Source: Streptomyces sp. NBC_00236 (lineage in GTDB: Bacteria > Actinomycetota > Actinomycetes > Streptomycetales > Streptomycetaceae). From it: 64,000 nt of DNA. The notes under the pieces were generated by a model. The model saw only the letters and a program-made list of their open reading frames with translations. It ran no database searches and was not told the origin of the DNA. Location of the stretch: positions 1,302,001 through 1,366,000 of the forward strand of contig NZ_CP108100.1 of assembly GCF_036195045.1 (NCBI RefSeq), written 5' to 3'. Of the stretch, positions 16,102-24,145 are shown piece by piece. How positions within the stretch are numbered: position 1 is the stretch's first letter; each line of letters opens with the position of its first letter. Made by a program: the position numbers and the translations under genes.

Positions 16102-17372
16102 CAGTCCACCCCCAGTGCGGCGGCCGCCTCGGCCCCCGAGCGGCAGCCGTCCTCGTGGAAGCCCCAGCCGTGATACGCCCCCGCGTAGGCGGTGACGGGG
16201 CCGGAGAGGGCGGGCAGCCGGGCCTGCGCGGCGACCGATTCGGGGGTGTAGACGGGGTGCTCGTACTCCATGCGGGCGCGGACCAGGCCGGGGGCGACGC
16301 GGTCGGCCCCGTTCAGGGTGACGACGAAGGTCTCGGGTGCGTCGAGGCGTTGGAGCCGGTTCATGTCGTAGCTGACGGTGACGTGCGCGGCGTCGGCGGA
16401 GCAGGACGGCATCAGGTAGTTCCAGGAGGCACGGGCACCGCGGGCGGCGGGCAGCAGCCGGGTGTCGGTGTGCAGCAGGGTGGGATTGCGGGAGTAGCGG
16501 AAGGCGCCCAGGGTGCGGGTCTCCTCGTCGGTCGGGTCGGCGAGGATGCGCAGTGCCTGGTCGGGGTGGGTGGCGATGACGACGGAGTCGAACGGCTCGG
16601 TGGTGTCGTCGGCGGTGACGAGGTCGACGCCGTCCGTGTGACGGCGCACGGTACGGACCGGGGTCGAGGTGCGGACGGCGCCGAGTTGCTTGGTGACCCG
16701 GTCGACGTAGGCCGCCGATCCGCCGGTGACGGTCCGCCACGCCGGGGAGCCGCCGATGGTGAGCATCCCGTGGTGGTCGAGGAAGCGGAAGAGGTAACGG
16801 GCGGGGTAGCGCATCGCGGTCACCGGGTCGCAGGACCAGACCGCGGAGACCACGGGGGTCAGGAAGTGGGCGGTGAAGTACGGGGAGAACCGGCCGCGTG
16901 CCGCGAAGTCGCCGAGCGTCATCGTGTCCGCGTCCGGGCCGCCGTCCGCCAGCAGGCGCCGGGCGGCCCGGTGGAAGCGGGGCACGGCGGCCAGCATCCG
17001 CAGATAGGCGGGGTCGCGGACCGTTGCCGGCCGGGCGAGGAGACCGGCCGGACCACGGGCACCCGCGTACTCCAGGCCGCATCCCTCGCACCGTACGGAC
17101 ATGCTCATCTCCGACTCCTGTGTCGGGACGGCGAGTTCCGCGAAGAGCCGCAGCAGATGCGGATAGGTGCGCCGGTTGTGCACGATGAAGCCGGAGTCCA
17201 CGCGGTGGACCCGGCCGTCGGACGCGGGCAGGTCGTGGGTGTGCGCGTGACCCCCCACCCGGTCGTCCGCCTCGAACAACGTCACGTCGTGCGCCCTGCG
17301 CAGGATGTGGGCGGCGGTCAGTCCCGCCACCCCGCTCCCCACGACGGCTGTGCGTCGCCGCCTGTCTGTCAT
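16098..17372 (-). CDS. FAD-dependent amine oxidase/desaturase-like oxidoreductase
   Basis: Roughly 424-residue NAD(P)-binding Rossmann flavoprotein. The N-terminal dinucleotide motif is VVGSGVAGLTAAHIL, followed by FEADDRVGGHAHTH. The C-terminal FAD contact is AYAGAYHGWGFHEDG. SVRCEGCGLEYAG carries a CxxC. It belongs with the FAD oxidoreductases of SigK and ChrR-RpoE regulons. A Rhodobacter homologue has been implicated in desaturation during furan fatty acid synthesis (recalled, unverified). The ATG at 17372 lies five bases after GAGGAGG and is preferred over the adjoining GTG. First gene of a five-gene overlapping operon. Confidence 0.88.
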   Translation of the reverse strand: MTDRRRRTAVVGSGVAGLTAAHILRRAHDVTLFEADDRVGGHAHTHDLPASDGRVHRVDSGFIVHNRRTYPHLLRLFAELAVPTQESEMSMSVRCEGCGLEYAGARGPAGLLARPATVRDPAYLRMLAAVPRFHRAARRLLADGGPDADTMTLGDFAARGRFSPYFTAHFLTPVVSAVWSCDPVTAMRYPARYLFRFLDHHGMLTIGGSPAWRTVTGGSAAYVDRVTKQLGAVRTSTPVRTVRRHTDGVDLVTADDTTEPFDSVVIATHPDQALRILADPTDEETRTLGAFRYSRNPTLLHTDTRLLPAARGARASWNYLMPSCSADAAHVTVSYDMNRLQRLDAPETFVVTLNGADRVAPGLVRARMEYEHPVYTPESVAAQARLPALSGPVTAYAGAYHGWGFHEDGCRSGAEAAAALGVDW

Positions 17373-17447
17373 CACGCCCTCCTCGGCTCACCGGCGCAGG
17401 CCGCTCCTCGTACCGTCACGAAGGAGCGGCGATGCCTTTCGGCTGTG

Positions 17448-17475
17448 GTTCGTCACCGGTCGCGCCGCGGATTGG
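17448..17475 (-). promoter_or_regulatory. ECF (SigK-type) promoter of the lipid-modification operon
   Basis: On the minus strand, CCAATCC (17475-17469) and ACGAAC (17453-17448) are separated by 15 bases, the same spacing as at the sigma-factor gene. The predicted start near 17440 leaves a leader of about 65 bases before the oxidoreductase ATG. Confidence 0.65.
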
Positions 17476-17508
17476 CGCGGGCCGATTCTCATTCGGTCGA
17501 GTGACAGA

Positions 17509-17536
17509 CCAATCCGCCCGGCTTCGGGGAACGAAT
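17509..17536 (+). promoter_or_regulatory. ECF (SigK-type) promoter of the Moco oxidoreductase gene
   Basis: CCAATCC at 17509-17515 and ACGAAT at 17531-17536 are separated by 15 bases. The predicted transcript start falls at about 17543-17544, exactly at the GTG proposed as start codon, which would make the transcript leaderless. Confidence 0.65.
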
Positions 17537-17543
17537 GCCGGTT

Positions 17544-19172
17544 GTGAGTGAAGATCAGAACGACATGCGGAACGGGGCCCAGTGGTCCCGGCGGTCCCGC
17601 TGGGCACGTGCGGCCTTCGCCGCGCTCAGCGGTGTGATCGCCGGGTTCTGTGCCCTGGCCGTCGCCGAGCTCGTCGCGGCGGTCGTACGTCCCGAGGCGG
17701 GTCCGGTCGCGGCGGTGGGCGGTGCGGTGATCGACCGCACTCCCCCGGCGCTCAAGGACTTCGCCGTACGGAACTTCGGCACGAACGACAAGCTGGTGCT
17801 CCAACTCGGCATCCTGGCCCTGCTGGCGGTCTTCGCCATGGCGGTCGGGGTGCTGGCGCTGCACCGCCGGCTGCTCGGCTCGGCGGCCGTCCTGGTCTTC
17901 GGGGTGGTCGGGGCGGTCGCGGCGGTCGGCCGGCCCGAGGGCCGGGTGTCCGACGCGCTGCCCTCGGTGGTGGGTGCCGTGGTGGCCGCGGGAGTCCTCT
18001 ATCTCCTGGCCGGACGGCTGGCCCCGGTCCCGGGCCCCTCCCCCGCGGCTGGCGGGAGGGACGCGGAGCCGGACCACGGCACCTTCGACCGGCGGCGCTT
18101 CGTCATCGCGGCGAGCGCCGCGGCGGCGGCCTCGGCGGGCGCCGGACTGCTGGGACGGCGGCTCACCTCGGCCGTGCAGGCCGGGGCCGCCGCCTCACGG
18201 CGGGACCTGGTCCTGCCCGTGCCCGCCTCGGCGGCGCCCGCCGTACCCGCGGGGGCCGATCTGGGGATCCGCGGGCTGAGCTCGTTCGTCACCCCGAACA
18301 AGAGCTTCTACCGGGTGGACACGGCACTGGTCGTGCCGCGCGTCGATGCCGGCGAGTGGCGGCTGAGGATCCACGGCAAGGGCGTGAAGAGGCCCTTGAC
18401 GCTCAGCTTCCAGGACCTGCTGCGCCGGGAGATCATCGAGCGCGACATCACCCTGGCCTGTGTCTCCAACGAGGTGGGCGGACCGTACGTCGGGAACGCC
18501 CGGTGGATCGGCGTGCGGCTGGCCGGTCTGCTGCGGGAGGCCGGGGTGAAACCCCCGTCCCGGGGCGGAGCCGCCGACCAGATCGTGGCGCGTTCGGTGG
18601 ACGGCATGACGATCGGCACTCCGGTCGAGGACGTCATGGACGGCCGCGACGCGATGCTCGCCCTCGGCATGAACGGTGAGCCGCTGCCCTTCGAGCACGG
18701 CTTCCCGGTCCGGATGGTCGTCCCCGGCCTGTACGGATACGTGTCGGCCTGCAAGTGGCTGAAGGACATCGAGCTCACCACGTTCGACGACTACGACGCC
18801 TACTGGGTCAAGCGGTCCTGGTCCCGGCAGGCGCCCATCAAGACGGAGTCCCGCATCGACACCCCCCGCCCCTTCGCCTCCCCGAAGACCGGCACCGTCC
18901 CGGTCGCCGGGGTCGCCTGGGCCCAGCACCGCGGTATCCAGCGGGTCGAGGTCCGGGTCGACGGCGGACCGTGGAACACCGCACGGCTGGCTGCCGAGGA
19001 CAGCCGGGACACCTGGCGCCAGTGGGTGTGGGAATGGCCGGCCACCTCCGGCAGTCACACCCTGGAGGTCCGCGCGACGGACCGCACCGGCGCCACCCAG
19101 ACCGAGGAACGCGTCGGCACCGTACCCAACGGTGCTACCGGCTGGCACTCCGTGGTGGTCGACGTGTCCTGA
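17544..19172 (+). CDS. Membrane-anchored molybdopterin-dependent oxidoreductase (sulfite oxidase family)
   Basis: About 542 residues. The N-terminal ~165 contain four hydrophobic segments. Then comes a twin-arginine-like element, DRRRFVIAASAAAAASAG, and a catalytic Oxidored_molyb domain with the Mo-ligand Cys in ITLACVSNEVGG (about Cys306). A C-terminal Mo-co dimerisation domain of Ig-like fold follows (EVRVDGGPWNTARL). It is probably anchored with its active site outside the membrane. I choose GTG 17544 because the ATG at 17535 lies inside the promoter -10; ATG 17565 is another option. The electron acceptor and substrate are unknown. The fasciclin lipoprotein gene follows 117 bases later. 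Confidence 0.88.
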   Translation: MSEDQNDMRNGAQWSRRSRWARAAFAALSGVIAGFCALAVAELVAAVVRPEAGPVAAVGGAVIDRTPPALKDFAVRNFGTNDKLVLQLGILALLAVFAMAVGVLALHRRLLGSAAVLVFGVVGAVAAVGRPEGRVSDALPSVVGAVVAAGVLYLLAGRLAPVPGPSPAAGGRDAEPDHGTFDRRRFVIAASAAAAASAGAGLLGRRLTSAVQAGAAASRRDLVLPVPASAAPAVPAGADLGIRGLSSFVTPNKSFYRVDTALVVPRVDAGEWRLRIHGKGVKRPLTLSFQDLLRREIIERDITLACVSNEVGGPYVGNARWIGVRLAGLLREAGVKPPSRGGAADQIVARSVDGMTIGTPVEDVMDGRDAMLALGMNGEPLPFEHGFPVRMVVPGLYGYVSACKWLKDIELTTFDDYDAYWVKRSWSRQAPIKTESRIDTPRPFASPKTGTVPVAGVAWAQHRGIQRVEVRVDGGPWNTARLAAEDSRDTWRQWVWEWPATSGSHTLEVRATDRTGATQTEERVGTVPNGATGWHSVVVDVS

Positions 19173-19251
19173 ACGGGCGTTCCCAGCGCGTTCACGCCAC
19201 CCCGGGCTTACCTCACACGCCCCTCCACACACCCCATACCGATCACCGAAC

Positions 19252-19267
19252 GTGACAGAACAGTCAC
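19252..19267. promoter_or_regulatory. Inverted repeat GTGAC-N6-GTCAC upstream of the fasciclin gene
   Basis: GTGACAGAACAGTCAC lies 23 bases before the fasciclin start. It could be a regulator site or a small mRNA hairpin. Its spacing differs from the Crp form by two bases. No SigK-type promoter is visible here, so the gene may be read through from the Moco gene. Confidence 0.3.
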
Positions 19268-19289
19268 ACATCCACATCAGGAGAACATC

Positions 19290-19943
19290 ATGAAGGTCAT
19301 CCACGCCCGTCGCGCCGCCGTCGCACTCTCCGCCGCGATCGTCCTGCCACTGGCCCTGACGGCCTGCTCCAGCGACTCCGACGACAGCAGCGCGTCCGGC
19401 TCCTCGGCGAGCTCGGCGAAGGCCTCGGACAAGGCATCGGAGCCCGCCGGCGACACGACGCCCATGAACGAGCCCTTCGGTCCGGCCTGTTCGACGGTGC
19501 CGAAGGACGGCGCCGGCTCCTTCGACGGCATGGCGAAGGACCCGGTCGCCACGGCCGCCTCGAACAACCCGGCGCTCTCCACCCTCGTCACCGCGGTGAA
19601 GAAGGCCGGCCTGGTCGACACCCTGAACAACGCGGAGAACATCACGGTGTTCGCCCCGACCAACGACGCGTTCGCCAAGGTCCCGAAGGCCGACCTGGAC
19701 AAGCTGCTCGCCGACAAGGCCGCGCTCACCAAGGTCCTCACCTACCACGTGGTGGGCCAGAAGCTGACGCCGAAGCAGCTGGAGAAGGGATCCTTCGACA
19801 CGCTGGAGAAGAGCGAGCTGACGACGTCCGGTTCGGACATGGCGTACACCGTGAACGACTCCTCGAAGGTCGTCTGCGGCAACGTCCAGACGGCCAACGC
19901 GACGGTCTACATCGTCGACACGGTCCTGATGCCGGCCAAGTAG
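19290..19943 (+). CDS. Fasciclin-domain lipoprotein (MPT70/MPT83-like)
   Basis: 217-residue secreted lipoprotein. The signal peptide has lipobox LTAC with acylated Cys26, then a Ser-rich linker. A FAS1 domain covers about residues 80-215: ITVFAPTNDAFAKVP is the H1 motif, YHVVGQKLTP lies near the H2 region, and ATVYIVDTVLMP is the C-terminal strand. M. tuberculosis homologues MPT70 and MPT83 are the main SigK targets, which supports the assignment of the adjacent ECF factor. Likely surface adhesion or stress-related function. AGGAG site before ATG. Confidence 0.92.
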   Translation: MKVIHARRAAVALSAAIVLPLALTACSSDSDDSSASGSSASSAKASDKASEPAGDTTPMNEPFGPACSTVPKDGAGSFDGMAKDPVATAASNNPALSTLVTAVKKAGLVDTLNNAENITVFAPTNDAFAKVPKADLDKLLADKAALTKVLTYHVVGQKLTPKQLEKGSFDTLEKSELTTSGSDMAYTVNDSSKVVCGNVQTANATVYIVDTVLMPAK

Positions 19944-19948
19944 CGGCC

Positions 19949-19962
19949 CTCCCGCGCGGGAG
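19949..19962 (+). terminator. Short GC palindrome after the fasciclin gene
   Basis: CTCCCGCGCGGGAG is a perfect 14-bp palindrome six bases after the stop codon. It is a weak terminator candidate without a T-tract. Confidence 0.4.
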
Positions 19963-20059
19963 CCACCGCCACCGCCCTCGGCAACCCGCCGCAGGACGTG
20001 AGCACTTCGGCCCCGCGCGGACACGGCCTCGTCACGCCCCGGAAACAGCGCGTCCCTAA

Positions 20060-20080
20060 TTTCTGTCGCCCGACAGGAAA
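20060..20080. promoter_or_regulatory. TetR-type operator upstream of the APC permease
   Basis: TTTCTGTCGCCCGACAGGAAA is a near-perfect palindrome whose core CTGTCGCCCGACAG differs by one central base from the site at 24090-24109. The flanking CCCTAA is also shared. It lies 19 bases before the permease start, well placed for repression. Confidence 0.75.
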
Positions 20081-20098
20081 TCGGCGACAGGGGCTGAC

Positions 20099-21634
20099 AT
20101 GACCGCCACCGCACCAACGGACGTACGACCGGATCCCGCCGGAACCGGCCAGGGCGACCACGCCTCCCTGGCCGGTTTCGGCTACCGCCAGGAACTGCAC
20201 CGGTCCATGGGCCGGTACGCCTCGTTCGCGGCCGGCTTCTCCTTCATCTCCGTCCTGACCACCGTCTTCCAGTTCTTCGCGTTCGGCTTCTCCTTCGGCG
20301 GCGCCGCCTTCTTCTGGACCTGGCCGGCCGTGCTCGTCGGCCAGTTGCTGGTCGCCGCCTGCTTCGCCGAACTCGCCGCCCGCTACCCGCTGTCCGGCGC
20401 CATCTACCAGTGGTCGACCCGGCTCAGCACTCCCGCGTTCGGCTGGTACGCCGGGTGGATCATGGTGATCGGGCAGATCGTCGTGGTCGCCGCCGCGGCG
20501 CTGGCCCTCCAGGTGGTCCTGCCGGCCATCTGGTCCGGTTTCCAGCTGGTGGGCGGTGACCCGGCGCCCACCACGGCGACGGGCGCGGCCAACGCCGCGC
20601 TGCTGGCCGTGGCGCTCCTGGCCCTCACGACGACGGTGAACCTGCTCGACAACAAGGTCATGTCGGCGGTCAACCGCATCGGGGTGACGGCCGAGATCAT
20701 CGGCGCGGTGCTCATCCTGGTCCTCCTGTTCACCCACACCGAGCGCACCCCCGGCGTCACCCTGCACACGGGCGGCCAGGGCGGCGCCCTCGGGGCGCTG
20801 CTCGTCGGTTCGTTCACCGCGGCCTACGTCCTGATCGGCTTCGACAGCGCCGGCGAGATGAGCGAGGAGACCCGCTCCCCGCGCCGCACCGCCCCGCGCA
20901 CGATCCTGCTCGCGCTGGCCTCGGCGGGGGTGCTCGGCGGGCTGCTGGTCCTCGCGGGCATCCTGGCCGCACCGGACCTGACCAACGGCCGGCTGGCCAC
21001 GGAAGGCCTGTCGTACGTGCTGACCAGCAGCCTCGGGGACGGCGTGGGCCGGGTGCTGCTCGCCGATGTGGCGGTCGCCGTCGCGGTGGCCACGCTCGCC
21101 ATCCAGACGGCCGGTTCACGGATGCTGTTCTCGATGGCGCGCGACGGGGTGCTGCCCTGCTCGTCCCGGCTCGCCAAGGTCTCCCCGCGCACCGGGATGC
21201 CCGCCGCACCCGCCCTGTTCGTCGGCGCGGCGGCCGCGGCGCTCGGACTGCTGAACCTGGCCTCACCGGAGGCGTTCCTGGCGATCGGCACCACGTGCAT
21301 CGCGATGCTGTACCTGGCGTACGCGATGGTCACGGGCCCGATGCTGCTGCGCAGGCTGCGCCGCCTCCCGCTCTCCCCCGCCACCGGCCCGGTCCACGAC
21401 GAGGAAGGCAGGCCCCTCTTCTCGCTGGGCCGTTGGGGACTCCCGGTCAACGCGCTGGCCTTCGCGTACGGAGCGGTGATGACGGTCAACCTGGCCTGGC
21501 CGCGGGCTGCGGTGTACGACCCGGCGGGCGGGCACTGGTACTTCCAGTGGTTCACGGTGCTCTTCCTGGCCGTCACCATGCTGCTCGGCGCGGCTTATCG
21601 CGTGTACGCCAAGCGGTCGCCCTCCGTACGCTGA
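20099..21634 (+). CDS. APC-superfamily amino acid/amine permease
   Basis: 511-residue transporter with about 12 membrane segments. The first carries the APC-type sequence ASFAAGFSFISVLTTVFQFFA, and LAARYPLSGAIYQWSTRL is typical of the amino-acid permease family (UGA4/GABA-type branch). It should import an amine or amino acid by a cation-coupled mechanism. The operator it shares with the carboxylase operon suggests its substrate feeds that pathway, possibly guanidine, a guanidino compound or arginine derivative. The next gene starts four bases after its stop. Confidence 0.9.
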   Translation: MTATAPTDVRPDPAGTGQGDHASLAGFGYRQELHRSMGRYASFAAGFSFISVLTTVFQFFAFGFSFGGAAFFWTWPAVLVGQLLVAACFAELAARYPLSGAIYQWSTRLSTPAFGWYAGWIMVIGQIVVVAAAALALQVVLPAIWSGFQLVGGDPAPTTATGAANAALLAVALLALTTTVNLLDNKVMSAVNRIGVTAEIIGAVLILVLLFTHTERTPGVTLHTGGQGGALGALLVGSFTAAYVLIGFDSAGEMSEETRSPRRTAPRTILLALASAGVLGGLLVLAGILAAPDLTNGRLATEGLSYVLTSSLGDGVGRVLLADVAVAVAVATLAIQTAGSRMLFSMARDGVLPCSSRLAKVSPRTGMPAAPALFVGAAAAALGLLNLASPEAFLAIGTTCIAMLYLAYAMVTGPMLLRRLRRLPLSPATGPVHDEEGRPLFSLGRWGLPVNALAFAYGAVMTVNLAWPRAAVYDPAGGHWYFQWFTVLFLAVTMLLGAAYRVYAKRSPSVR

Positions 21635-21638
21635 CGGG

Positions 21639-22628
21639 ATGAACTCCCTGAGCAGGCAGGACCGGGCGGCGGGTGCGGTGGTCGGATCGGCGGTCGGCGA
21701 CGCCCTGGGCGCGCCGTTCGAGTTCGGACCGGCCGGCGTCTACACCGCCCGTTTCCCGGACGGCACCGGCACGATGTGCGGCGGTGGCGGCTGGGACCCC
21801 GGTGAGGCGACGGACGACACGCAGATGGCCGTGCTCGTCGCGGAGTCGCTGCTGGAGCGCGGGGGTCTCGACCTGCCCGACCTCTTCGACCGGTTCCGGC
21901 GGTGGGCCGCCGGCGATCCGAAGGACATCGGCCTCCAGACCGAGTCCGTCCTGACCAGCGGTGATCCGTGGGACACCGCGGCGGCACTGCACTTCCAGGT
22001 CAACGGCCGCGCGGCGGGCAACGGTTCACTGATGCGCGCCGCCACGTCCGCCGTGTACTTCGCCTGGCCGCAGCAGGCGGACGCGGACGCACGGGCCACG
22101 ACCATGGACGCGGCCCGCCGGATCGCCGCCCTGACGCACGGCGACCGCGCGGCCTGGGAGGGCACCGCCGTCCTGCACGAACTGATCCGGGTCGCGCTGA
22201 ACGGGGCCGACCCGCTCGCCGCCGTCCCGGAGGCGCTGGCCGCCGTGCACGCGGATCACCGGGAGCGCTGGGCGGCCGTCCTGGTGCCGGACTGGCACCC
22301 GGACCGGGCGACGGAGTTCAACGGAGCGGTGTGGCCCTGTCTGGGCACCGCGCTGTGGGCGCTGCGCACGACACGTTCGTACGAGGCCGCGCTGGCCTCG
22401 GCCATCGACGTGGGCGGCGACACCGACACCGTGGCGGCGGTGACCGGGGCGCTGGCGGGTGCGGTGCACGGACTCGGGTCGATCCCGTCGCGCTGGACGG
22501 ATCCGCTGCACGTCCCGCTGCCGGGATACGGCGCCCGGGTGCTGCGTACCCCGGAGCTGATCTCACTGGCCCGGCGGCTGGACGACCGGTGCACGGATGC
22601 GGATCCTGCGGAGATTCCGTCGCCTTGA
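21639..22628 (+). CDS. ADP-ribosylglycohydrolase family protein (DraG-like)
   Basis: 329-residue DraG-family hydrolase. The N-terminal GAVVGSAVGDALGAPFEF and GEATDDTQMA carry the first metal ligands, and the C-terminal SAIDVGGDTDTVAAVTGALAGA carries the second Asp pair for two Mg/Mn ions. It removes ADP-ribose from proteins or small molecules. It is probably co-transcribed with the APC permease (4-base gap) and so falls under the TetR operator. Its target is unknown. Its presence beside nitrogen-compound import hints at control of a nitrogen-related enzyme, but this is inference. Confidence 0.9.
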   Translation: MNSLSRQDRAAGAVVGSAVGDALGAPFEFGPAGVYTARFPDGTGTMCGGGGWDPGEATDDTQMAVLVAESLLERGGLDLPDLFDRFRRWAAGDPKDIGLQTESVLTSGDPWDTAAALHFQVNGRAAGNGSLMRAATSAVYFAWPQQADADARATTMDAARRIAALTHGDRAAWEGTAVLHELIRVALNGADPLAAVPEALAAVHADHRERWAAVLVPDWHPDRATEFNGAVWPCLGTALWALRTTRSYEAALASAIDVGGDTDTVAAVTGALAGAVHGLGSIPSRWTDPLHVPLPGYGARVLRTPELISLARRLDDRCTDADPAEIPSP

Positions 22629-22652
22629 ATCTACACATAAGGGGCATATAAG
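22625..22652 (+). promoter_or_regulatory. Housekeeping-type promoter for the SPW membrane-protein gene
   Basis: TTGAAT at 22625-22630 and TATAAG at 22647-22652 have a 16-base spacer in an AT-rich patch that begins at the draG stop. A GCCGCTG/CAGCGGC hairpin (22671-22691) sits in the resulting leader. Confidence 0.5.
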
Positions 22653-22723
22653 AGCACAATGGCAGGACAGGCCGCTGCCGCACACAGCGGCGGCCCGGCC
22701 TGCAGGACCAAAGGAGACGAACC

Positions 22724-23173
22724 ATGTCAAACGTCTCGCACGCCGGTCACGACATGACCGGACACCCCGACGTCTCCGAAATGCGCGACCGCTACGACCG
22801 GATGATGGGCGGCCGCGACGTGGCGCTCGTCGACGGGCCGGTGTTCCTGGTCGGTCTGTACTGCGCCGTGTCGCCCTGGGTGCTGCACTTCACCACCTCG
22901 CAGGCCCCGCTCGTGACGCACAACCTGATCATGGGTATCGCGATCGCCGTGCTGGGGCTGGGATTCACCGTGATGCCGCAGCGGATGTACGGCCTGAGCT
23001 GGGCCATCTGCGCCATGGGCGCCTGGATGATCATCTCGCCCTGGGTGGTGGGCAGCAGCCCGGACATGGGCGTCGTGCTCAACAACGTCATCATCGGCGG
23101 TCTGACCGTCCTGCTGGGACTGGTCTGCGCAGGCGCGTCGATGAGAAGCGGCCGCGGCGGCGCCCGGGCCTGA
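22724..23173 (+). CDS. SPW-repeat membrane protein
   Basis: 149-residue small membrane protein with two SPW repeats (YCAVSPWVLHF and WMIISPWVVGSS) and about four hydrophobic segments. The N-terminal ~40 residues are charged and cytoplasmic. SPW proteins are frequent in actinobacteria and have no assigned function. AAAGGAG ribosome site before ATG. It has its own promoter candidate and is probably unrelated to the permease operon. Confidence 0.85.
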   Translation: MSNVSHAGHDMTGHPDVSEMRDRYDRMMGGRDVALVDGPVFLVGLYCAVSPWVLHFTTSQAPLVTHNLIMGIAIAVLGLGFTVMPQRMYGLSWAICAMGAWMIISPWVVGSSPDMGVVLNNVIIGGLTVLLGLVCAGASMRSGRGGARA

Positions 23174-23245
23174 AGCCCCCGCCCCCGCCTCCCGCTCCGT
23201 CAGCTCATTGCGTCCGCCCCGGAGAAAGGATCAGCCACCGTTGCC

Positions 23246-23272
23246 GGCCGGCCCGCGGGACAGGGGCCGGCC
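23246..23272. terminator. Hairpin between convergent SPW and TetR genes
   Basis: Two copies of GGCCGGCC (23246-23253 and 23265-23272) form an 8-bp stem with an 11-base loop in the 144-bp gap between convergent genes. It is a plausible bidirectional terminator. Nothing else is seen in the gap. Confidence 0.45.
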
Positions 23273-23317
23273 GACAGCCGTGCGGGCACCCGGCCACCCG
23301 GGCATCCCGGCCCCGGC

Positions 23318-24007
23318 TCAGCCCTCGCGCCCCGCTCCGCTCCCGGCTTCCCGCCCCGGCCCCACGATCCGCAGCGCCGCGTCCGCCGTCGCCGTCGCGA
23401 ACGCCTCCGCCTCCCGCTCGGGCTCCGACAGGTGCACGAGGATCACGCCCTCGATGAGCCCGAAGACCAGGTCCGCCCGGAGCCGCGCCTCGTCCGCGTC
23501 GAGCGCCGCGCCCACCTCGGTGGCGACCAGCAGTTCCCCGTAAGCCGAGCGCAGCGCCGCCCGCACCCGGCGGAAGTCCGCGAACCGCTCGGCCCGCACC
23601 TCCGGCAGCACGTACAGCGCGCCCAGGTTGTACGGACCCCCGCACAACAGGGCCACGTCCGCCCGGCACAGCTCCCACAGGCGGTCCTCGGCCGGCCGGC
23701 CCCCGTCCGCGAGCAGCTTCTCGGCAAGGGCGAGCGAGGGGGCCACGGTCGACTCCAGGAGTGCCGCCAGCAGATCCTCCTTGCCCGCCACGTAGTGGTA
23801 CATCGTCGCCTGCCGCATGCCCGCCCGTTCGGCGACGGCCCGGGTGGTGGTCGCCGCGTACCCACGCGTGGTGAACAACTCCGCTGCCGCGGCCAGAAGT
23901 TCGTCCCGCGCGGACAGTCCGCTGTCCGGGCGCTGGGTGGCGCGCGGCCTGCCGACCCGCCGGCCGCCGGTTCCTGAGGTACTGGGCATGGGCCGATCGT
24001 CGCACAT
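23318..24007 (-). CDS. TetR-family transcriptional regulator
   Basis: 229 residues. The N-terminal HTH spans about residues 35-80 (LSARDELLAAAAELFTTRGYAATTTRAVAERAGMRQATMYHYVAGKEDLLAALL). A C-terminal ligand-binding domain follows, with a long acidic helix. ATG 24007 is preferred (GAGG seven bases upstream) to later ATGs at 23989. It is divergent from the carboxylase operon and 82 bp from a perfect palindrome; the same palindrome precedes the APC permease operon. It is predicted to repress both. The inducer may be the imported substrate or a pathway intermediate. Confidence 0.9.
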   Translation of the reverse strand: MCDDRPMPSTSGTGGRRVGRPRATQRPDSGLSARDELLAAAAELFTTRGYAATTTRAVAERAGMRQATMYHYVAGKEDLLAALLESTVAPSLALAEKLLADGGRPAEDRLWELCRADVALLCGGPYNLGALYVLPEVRAERFADFRRVRAALRSAYGELLVATEVGAALDADEARLRADLVFGLIEGVILVHLSEPEREAEAFATATADAALRIVGPGREAGSGAGREG

Positions 24008-24089
24008 CCCCGTCCCTCGCGATCTTGGTGAGCAGTCGGTAACTCCCGCGCAACCAACGGGCAATGGCCATGACTCCCCGGCCCCCTAA

Positions 24090-24109
24090 TTTCTGTCGCG
24101 CGACAGAAA
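24090..24109. promoter_or_regulatory. TetR-type operator in front of the carboxylase operon
   Basis: TTTCTGTCGCGCGACAGAAA is a perfect 20-bp palindrome in the divergent intergenic region between the TetR gene and the DUF1989 genes. It matches the site at 20060-20080, including the CCCTAA flank. Confidence 0.8.
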
Positions 24110-24145
24110 CAAGCATCGGCAACACGTCGAGCCGGAGGTTCAGCC

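Noticed and set aside
17476-17508. CCGAAT on the minus strand near 17490 as an alternative ECF -10
   Set aside because: It lacks a CCAATCC element 15 bases upstream, unlike the three accepted sites.
24008-24145. Guanidine riboswitch in front of the carboxylase operon
   Set aside because: No ykkC, mini-ykkC or guanidine-III consensus was recognisable; a TetR-type palindrome occupies the region.
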